The notes under the pieces were generated by a model, which worked only from the letters and a program-made list of their open reading frames with translations, did not search any database and was not told the DNA's origin. A stretch of 10,097 nucleotides of DNA from VEQN01 sp036405975 (lineage in GTDB: Bacteria > Patescibacteriota > Minisyncoccia > Phycocordibacterales > CAIZLB01), in assembly GCA_036405975.1 (NCBI GenBank), contig DASWWM010000031.1, forward strand, positions 1-10,097. The letters are read 5' to 3'. The position numbers were made by a program, and so were the translations under genes. This document shows, in pieces, positions 6,557 to 10,097 of the stretch; within the stretch, counting starts at the first letter, position 1, and every line of letters starts with the position of its first letter.

Positions 6557-7393
6557 TTAATTATCGGAAAGGAAGTGTACTGCGGCTCCCTTTCTTGGAA
6601 TAATCACAGACTCGGTGAGCCTGCCGATGTTTGCCGTAGCAGCTATCTCTATACTGAGTTGGTCTTCTTTTTTAATCAATCCCGCAACAAAACAGTGCCT
6701 GTACGTGATGCCTTCGCGGTCTGTATAAGAAGGGATATCGCGTGTCACAAGCGCTTGCTTCTCCGCTTCTGCAGGAGGCACCTCTTTTGCACCGGCCGGA
6801 CCAGGTTGCAGAAAGACCCTCTCCCCATTCTTGTCATTGACTGAGATAATCATGCCATGTGGCAAAGCATAGACGCCGAGGGCTCTCTCATCGCTCGGGT
6901 GATGGCCGAGTGTCCTGAGGCTTATGTTTACGGGCGATTTAAAGTAGGCAAACTTTGCGTCAATCCGCATTAGCTCACCTTCAAGCAGCATTTCTGTCGG
7001 ATTTACTTTTTTGCCGTTCGTGTACGTCCGAATATCGGACCATTTTATGGCAAGCCTCTCACCGATCTCTGCCGGTCTCGATGGTCCGTTGGGAGTCATG
7101 TCTTTGGTGCCGGTACCTAAGGCCAGAGCCTTGGGTGCTACGTCAGCCGAATCGAATTCTTCGATCGCAAGGATCGCACCTTTCGGTACGACTATCCCGT
7201 TCAGGTAGATAAGGTTTCGAGGGTTGACGGCGTCGTCCCCATACCACTGTGTCGATATGTCGACGTGTCCTTCTGTGATCTCCCTCAGTATGCCCCATGT
7301 AACTATATATCCAGGTGCCGCAAGTTCCCGTCCGTGCATTTCGTCAGCGTACAGGTATGTGGCATCGAGGTAAGTTATCCGATGAATTTTCAT
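6557..7393 (-). CDS. Hypothetical protein with three weak internal repeats (278 aa)
   Basis: I do not recognise the family. There is no signal peptide or membrane helix, and the composition suggests mostly beta-strand. Three similar blocks can be read. Block A (about 5-80) runs from D10 to IVVPKGAILAI. Block B (about 115-187) runs from SDIRTYT to YALPHGMIISV. Block C (about 215-276) runs from RDIPSYT to IIPRKGAAVHF. Each begins with Asp plus a Tyr a few residues on, has a Gly-led strand in the middle, and ends in a Pro-x(1-2)-Gly turn flanked by hydrophobic strands. This suggests a triplicated beta domain. Linkers at about 82-112 and 188-212 are Pro/Gly/Ala-rich. It is followed by the 84-aa gene. 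A 27-bp hairpin ends 10 nt before the ATG at 7393. Function unknown; a carbohydrate- or ligand-binding role would be speculation. Confidence 0.7.
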   Translation of the reverse strand: MKIHRITYLDATYLYADEMHGRELAAPGYIVTWGILREITEGHVDISTQWYGDDAVNPRNLIYLNGIVVPKGAILAIEEFDSADVAPKALALGTGTKDMTPNGPSRPAEIGERLAIKWSDIRTYTNGKKVNPTEMLLEGELMRIDAKFAYFKSPVNISLRTLGHHPSDERALGVYALPHGMIISVNDKNGERVFLQPGPAGAKEVPPAEAEKQALVTRDIPSYTDREGITYRHCFVAGLIKKEDQLSIEIAATANIGRLTESVIIPRKGAAVHFLSDN

Positions 7394-7403
7394 GTATTTA
7401 AAA

Positions 7404-7430
7404 GGGTATCCCTGGAATCCAGAGATACCC
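7404..7430 (-). promoter_or_regulatory. 27-bp hairpin just upstream of the 278-aa gene
   Basis: Arms GGGTATC and CTGG pair with CCAG and GATACCC (11 bp with one internal mismatch), with a 3-nt loop. On the minus strand it is followed by TTTTAAATAC and then the ATG. It could terminate the 65-aa transcript or control translation of the 278-aa gene. Confidence 0.55.
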
Positions 7431-7443
7431 CGTATTTTAGACT

Positions 7444-7491
7444 AAGTCAAAGACTTCTGGCTAGGGGCTAGCTTTTCCCGTCCGGGAAAAG
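7444..7491. repeat. Three further adjacent inverted repeats
   Basis: AAGTC-AAA-GACTT (7444-7456), GCTAG-GGG-CTAGC (7460-7472), and CTTTTCCCG-TC-CGGGAAAAG (7472-7491). The last lies in the final codons of the 65-aa gene. Together with the 7404-7430 hairpin they fill nearly 90 bp. None has a classical T-tract directly after it on the minus strand, the direction of transcription here. Confidence 0.6.
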
Positions 7492-7665
7492 AGGGATTCC
7501 TGATTCAGTTGTCTCGTCTGCCCAGTCCGGGGCTGATTCAAAGTGGCCGGCATCATTTCCTTGCCGTACGCCCGAATCATCTCTTGCTGTGTGCCAAGCC
7601 TCGGCGACTTGGGAGGTTGAGGCTCCCGTATCTGCGGCTGCATCTTTCTTGTCATATCCTGGCAT
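7468..7665 (-). CDS. Small acidic hypothetical protein (65 aa)
   Basis: The family is not recognised. It is a hydrophilic, Asp/Ala/Ser/Gly-rich and probably disordered peptide (DKKDAAADTGAS, APDWADETTES) with three Trp/Tyr positions and no hydrophobic core. The reading frame is supported by the strongest Shine-Dalgarno in the window (AAAGGAG, 7680-7674, 8-nt spacing) and by a good promoter about 70 nt upstream. A competing 75-aa frame (7461-7688) begins with TTG upstream of that site and is basic and Gln/Pro-rich, so I reject it. The end of the gene overlaps a perfect 9-bp inverted repeat. The hairpin-rich 3' region suggests a discrete, stable mRNA. Role unknown. Confidence 0.5.
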   Translation of the reverse strand: MPGYDKKDAAADTGASTSQVAEAWHTARDDSGVRQGNDAGHFESAPDWADETTESGIPLFPDGKS

Positions 7666-7673
7666 TCTGCTGT

Positions 7674-7680
7674 CTCCTTT
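7674..7680 (-). promoter_or_regulatory. Shine-Dalgarno site of the 65-aa gene
   Basis: AAAGGAG with 8 nt to the ATG at 7665. It decides the reading frame here and stands out because nearly all other starts in the window lack such a site. Confidence 0.7.
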
Positions 7681-7740
7681 CTACTCAATTTTGTTTCTGC
7701 GCGAGAACAATTTCATTTCGTATGAACTGCTCCACTGATG

Positions 7741-7768
7741 ATGATATTGGTTAAAAAAAGACTGTCAA
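7741..7768 (-). promoter_or_regulatory. Promoter of the 65-aa gene
   Basis: On the minus strand: TTGACA (7768-7763, perfect), a 16-nt spacer, and TATCAT (7746-7741, 5 of 6). The predicted start at about 7734 gives a leader of about 69 nt before the ATG at 7665, with the Shine-Dalgarno near its end. Confidence 0.6.
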
Positions 7769-7785
7769 TCAAGCCATTTTTAACC
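7749..7785. repeat. 9-bp inverted repeat around the -35 box
   Basis: GGTTAAAAA (7749-7757) and TTTTTAACC (7777-7785) with a 19-nt spacer that contains the TTGACA box. The arms are perfect. It could be an operator for a dimeric repressor. It could also be a terminator-like structure for the upstream DUF6624 transcript, because the second arm on the minus strand is a T-run of seven. Confidence 0.5.
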
Positions 7786-7827
7786 TTTAGATTCGACATC
7801 AAGATTCAAGAAATATAAAACCTAAAT

Positions 7828-8334
7828 TCAGGCAGTTTCCTGTTCTCTCTGATTATCAAGTATGAAATCCCGATACTCTGCATGCGTTCCCAAGCCCATA
7901 GGAATCCTTCTGGCGTCGAGTTCGTCGGGTTCTTCAGTGTCAAAAAAAGTCACAGATCCTTCAGTGCCAGTTTTATACTGGGTTCCGTACAGCTGCGGCT
8001 TCCCTTCAAAGACCAGAATTTTGTCAGTGAGATACGCCTGATCTTTTCGCAGGGCTGAATCGCCCCTGGATTCATATGCCAAAAGAACCTTTTTCATAAG
8101 GTTCGCATCCGGGCTATGGAGTACGGTGAGAAATGCAGCCTTATACGCTTTTTCAGTTGCATTCTCCGGAAATGGAAATCCATGACTCTCGATTAAGTCC
8201 CGAATGGTTTTTCCTCCTTCAAGCTGCAGGCGCTTCAGCTCATCACTCGATATGATTCCTGATCTGAAATCGCGAATCGCCCGCTGATCCTGGTCGAAGA
8301 GCTGCTCAAGTTTCTCGACGGTCGCTGTATCCAT
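7828..8334 (-). CDS. DUF6624-like protein (168 aa)
   Basis: The C-terminal two thirds match the pattern I know for DUF6624: AAFLTVLHSPD (67-77), AYLTDKILVFEGKPQLYGTQ (100-119), then an acidic loop and LDARRIPMGLGTHAEYRDFI (139-158). The function of the family is not established. The N-terminus (1-50) is a charged helical segment. It is a soluble protein. I prefer the ATG at 8334, which follows the acyltransferase stop by 10 nt; an in-frame ATG at 8388 would add 18 residues and overlap that gene. No Shine-Dalgarno is seen, so translational coupling is likely. It is probably co-transcribed with the second PlsC-family gene. Confidence 0.72.
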   Translation of the reverse strand: MDTATVEKLEQLFDQDQRAIRDFRSGIISSDELKRLQLEGGKTIRDLIESHGFPFPENATEKAYKAAFLTVLHSPDANLMKKVLLAYESRGDSALRKDQAYLTDKILVFEGKPQLYGTQYKTGTEGSVTFFDTEEPDELDARRIPMGLGTHAEYRDFILDNQREQETA

Positions 8335-8344
8335 TTGATCGGTA

Positions 8345-9259
8345 TTAGCTGATAAGCTTCTGAACTTTGCTTCTGAGGTCCGCCGCATGCTCCTCGTATG
8401 TCTTGCCTGTCTGGAGCTGTTCGATCTTCCCTATTCTTATCTCTATCTTGGTCTTTCGGAGGCCGGCCAAGCCAAGTATCTTGCTCATGATGGTCTTGTC
8501 AGTGTTCTTGGTTATCTTTATGCCGAGCGGAAGAACCGGAACATGCGAAGAAAGCGCGAGTGCCGAGACGCCTCGTCTGAAGAATGACATTTCTCCCTTT
8601 CGAACCATTCGTCCTTCCGGGAACATGGCAACGATTCCCTTGTTCTTGAGAATGCCCTTTGCCCGATGGAGGTTTTTCTGAAGGCCGAGTCCATGCTCGA
8701 CTACGAATACTCCGAAGAGGCCGTAGACGAACTGCACGACGCCTATCTTTCGCATGAGGTTGAGGAACGGATCCGCGAACTTGATGACGGCCATGAATCG
8801 CATGGGCAGGAGTCTTGAGAATGGTCCGACCGCCACTCTGAAAAGGAAGCTGTCATAGAAGCGAGAGTGGTTCGCGATCATGATGAGCGGCGAACGGGCT
8901 CCTTTGAGATTCTCCCGTCCGCTGATGCTCAGGTCGAATGCGAGATTGAAGAGCGGCCAGAAGATGAACCATGAGAAGAATTGCGTCGTCGCTGCATAGG
9001 CCTTGATGGCGTGGCACATGAACTGGTTTGTTCGTCGGTAGATCTTCTTCCAGAGCACTCGGACGAAAAGTATGAGGCCGTCCCGGATTTCATCTGCAAA
9101 AAAAACGACGACTTTAGAAGGGTCGTTGAGAGTGCCTGTCATATTCAATTGTCCGAGGGCGTCCAATGCGCCGCTTGCAGCAAGCGGCTGTTTCATCGCG
9201 GGGCTGATCCTGTCGGGACCGCCCTTCATTCTCAATGTCGGAGGGTTATTCCTGCTCAT
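8345..9259 (-). CDS. PlsC-family acyltransferase with long N-terminal extension
   Basis: A 304-aa LPLAT/PlsC-like glycerolipid acyltransferase. The catalytic motif is NHSRFYD (H131, D136), the substrate motif FPEGRM is at 213-218, and VPVLPLGIKI is at 240-249. Compared with the 225-aa paralogue at 2871-3548, the HX4D motif is about 80 residues further from the start. The extension has a polar, Pro-rich head (1-48) and hydrophobic stretches (about 50-70 and 92-110) that probably bind the membrane. FPEGRM replaces the common FPEGTR; Met after Arg suggests different substrate preference. The first gene of a pair with DUF6624. The start at 9259 follows an extended -10 box that predicts a leader of about 7 nt; later in-frame Met codons at 11, 22 and 40 are alternatives. 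Confidence 0.85.
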   Translation of the reverse strand: MSRNNPPTLRMKGGPDRISPAMKQPLAASGALDALGQLNMTGTLNDPSKVVVFFADEIRDGLILFVRVLWKKIYRRTNQFMCHAIKAYAATTQFFSWFIFWPLFNLAFDLSISGRENLKGARSPLIMIANHSRFYDSFLFRVAVGPFSRLLPMRFMAVIKFADPFLNLMRKIGVVQFVYGLFGVFVVEHGLGLQKNLHRAKGILKNKGIVAMFPEGRMVRKGEMSFFRRGVSALALSSHVPVLPLGIKITKNTDKTIMSKILGLAGLRKTKIEIRIGKIEQLQTGKTYEEHAADLRSKVQKLIS

Positions 9260-9272
9260 GTATAGTGTTTAT

Positions 9273-9281
9273 ATAATAGCA
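9273..9281 (-). promoter_or_regulatory. Extended -10 promoter of the second acyltransferase gene
   Basis: On the minus strand: TGC-TATTAT (9281-9273). The -35 is weak (TTGCTT, 9301-9296, 17-nt spacing). The predicted start is at about 9266, only 7 nt before the ATG. Confidence 0.5.
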
Positions 9282-9341
9282 CATGTATCTGAAAAAAGCA
9301 AGTTCTGCCCATCTGGATCTGTCATGCCAGCCGGTCTCGCT

Positions 9342-9818
9342 CTAGTACCGCCTCCCCGTCATCCAGAAAATGACTGCTACGGGCACCGACATGGAGACGA
9401 AGTATCCGAGGTTTCCGCTGAGGAATGTCTGAAGGGCCTTGCTCAGCCCGTAAACGTCTCGGTACGGAAGAACGTGGTACGTGAGTGCGGTGCTCAGGAG
9501 CACTACCGATACTGAAAGTGCCAGGGCATCGACGAATCCTACGACCCCTGACCTGTTTCCGTCCGAATGCACGATTCTTCGCGCGACGAAGAATGAGAGC
9601 GCGAAGAAGGCGGCAAAGATGATAGCATGCGAGTAGAAAACTTGAGCAGCGTTATCGTCCATGAAGATGAAGTTCTTCTTGTACGGAAACGAAGCGTAGA
9701 GTGCCGCTGCGGGATAGAAGCTCACGATGAGCGAGAACAGGACGGTCTTGCCTTTGTAAAACGATAGCCCCGTAAGAAGGGCAATGACGACCAAGAGCGC
9801 GATGTTCAATGTGAGCAT
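9342..9818 (-). CDS. Multi-pass membrane protein, hypothetical (158 aa)
   Basis: The family is not recognised; the layout vaguely recalls CvpA-type small membrane proteins. There are about five hydrophobic segments (3-20, 25-45, 63-80, 95-115, 137-153) with short charged turns (YKGK, PYKKN, ARRIVHSDGNRSG). The Arg/Lys-rich loop at 80-90 is probably cytoplasmic by the positive-inside rule. There is no catalytic motif. It lies between dnaJ and the second acyltransferase, on the same strand as both. A TATAAT box 9 nt upstream of the ATG at 9818 predicts an almost leaderless transcript. No Shine-Dalgarno is seen. Confidence 0.7.
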   Translation of the reverse strand: MLTLNIALLVVIALLTGLSFYKGKTVLFSLIVSFYPAAALYASFPYKKNFIFMDDNAAQVFYSHAIIFAAFFALSFFVARRIVHSDGNRSGVVGFVDALALSVSVVLLSTALTYHVLPYRDVYGLSKALQTFLSGNLGYFVSMSVPVAVIFWMTGRRY

Positions 9819-9827
9819 ATGCAGAAC

Positions 9828-9833
9828 ATTATA
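9828..9833 (-). promoter_or_regulatory. Perfect -10 box of the membrane-protein gene
   Basis: TATAAT read on the minus strand, with predicted start at about 9821, 3 nt before the ATG at 9818. No good -35 at normal spacing; the region holds a 7-bp dyad instead, which may indicate activator dependence. Confidence 0.45.
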
Positions 9834-9853
9834 CGGTCAAACATCCGCCCTCG

Positions 9854-9880
9854 CTACATGATTGCATGCGCTGCATGTAG
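9854..9880. repeat. 7-bp inverted repeat with central GCATGC
   Basis: CTACATG (9854-9860) and CATGTAG (9874-9880) with a 13-nt spacer that itself contains the palindrome GCATGC (9864-9869), so CATG appears three times in 24 bp. It begins about 20 bp upstream of the -10 box, over the -35 region. A regulator site is possible. No T-tract, so not a terminator of dnaJ. Confidence 0.4.
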
Positions 9881-9939
9881 ATAAGTTAAAGAAAGATTCA
9901 AAATTTAGCAAAGCGATGAGGCAAACAAAAACAGCAGTC

Positions 9940-10097
9940 CTAGAGCCCCTCTTCCTTCAGCTCCGCTATGAGCTTTGAGGCTTTCTTGGAAAGCTTCTGA
10001 GGGATGTCTATTCTTATATTGAGCATGAGATCCCCTCTCTTGGTAGCTGCAGCTCTTGAGGTTGATGGATTGCTTGAGCCTGGTCCGTGCGGAACCC
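9940..10097 (-). CDS. dnaJ: DnaJ chaperone, C-terminal fragment (partial)
   Basis: Only the last 52 codons are inside the window; the gene continues past 10097. The readable end contains VPHGPG, then RGDLMLNIRIDIPQKLSKKA and a final ELKEEGL. This is the signature of the second C-terminal substrate-binding domain of Hsp40/DnaJ (commonly RGDL-x-V-x-V-x-(I/V)-P-x-KL). DnaJ delivers unfolded substrates to DnaK and stimulates its ATPase. The Gly/Ser/Thr-rich insert between VPHGPG and RGDL (SSNPSTSRAAATK) is a little longer than usual. The stop is TAG at 9942-9940. The J-domain and zinc finger cannot be checked, so CbpA-type Hsp40 is possible. Confidence 0.82.
   Translation of the reverse strand, partial: VPHGPGSSNPSTSRAAATKRGDLMLNIRIDIPQKLSKKASKLIAELKEEGL

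Noticed and set aside
7461..7688. 75-aa frame overlapping the 65-aa gene
   Set aside because: It needs a TTG start upstream of the AAAGGAG site, while the 65-aa frame has an ATG at the right distance from it.
1..10097. CRISPR array, insertion sequence or transposase
   Set aside because: No regularly spaced direct repeats, no transposase-like protein and no matched terminal inverted repeats with target duplications.

Overview
The window reads as a compact bacterial chromosome segment. It has short intergenic gaps, short operons mostly on the minus strand, many small proteins without a recognisable family, and few Shine-Dalgarno sites. TGA is used as a true stop (acetyltransferase, DUF6624 gene), so the code is the standard bacterial one. 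A 7TM-type histidine kinase, scattered PlsC-type acyltransferases, several start codons lying almost on top of a -10 box, and many hypothetical genes would fit a Patescibacteria/CPR genome. That placement is an inference from style, not from a marker gene.

Left part (1-3727, all genes minus): a small coiled-coil protein follows a tightly overlapped operon read right to left. The operon is a PlsC-type acyltransferase, a HAD-IB phosphatase and a membrane histidine kinase, with an 8-nt and then a 44-nt gene overlap. It has a near-consensus sigma70 promoter whose predicted start lies about 2 nt before the first ATG. A divergent control region with a 9-bp dyad and a 6-bp hairpin separates it from a small plus-strand gene.

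Middle (3728-6540): a 115-aa hypothetical gene ends in a weak terminator. It converges on a minus-strand APH/homoserine-kinase-II-like phosphotransferase. A 391-bp gap follows, holding a possible 47-aa ORF and a clear intrinsic terminator just before a plus-strand GNAT acetyltransferase. This gap may encode a small RNA or leader.

Right part (6276-10097, minus): a 278-aa protein built of three weak internal repeats is paired with an 84-aa protein. Upstream lie four consecutive inverted repeats (7404-7491) and a 65-aa acidic protein, which has the only strong Shine-Dalgarno in the window and a promoter whose -35 box sits inside a 9-bp dyad. Next are a DUF6624 gene co-directional with a second PlsC-family acyltransferase, a multi-pass membrane protein, and the C-terminus of DnaJ at the window edge.

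The clearest shared theme is membrane glycerolipid metabolism: two acyltransferases and a phosphatase, with a sensor kinase in the same operon. No mobile element, CRISPR array, tRNA or rRNA was seen.
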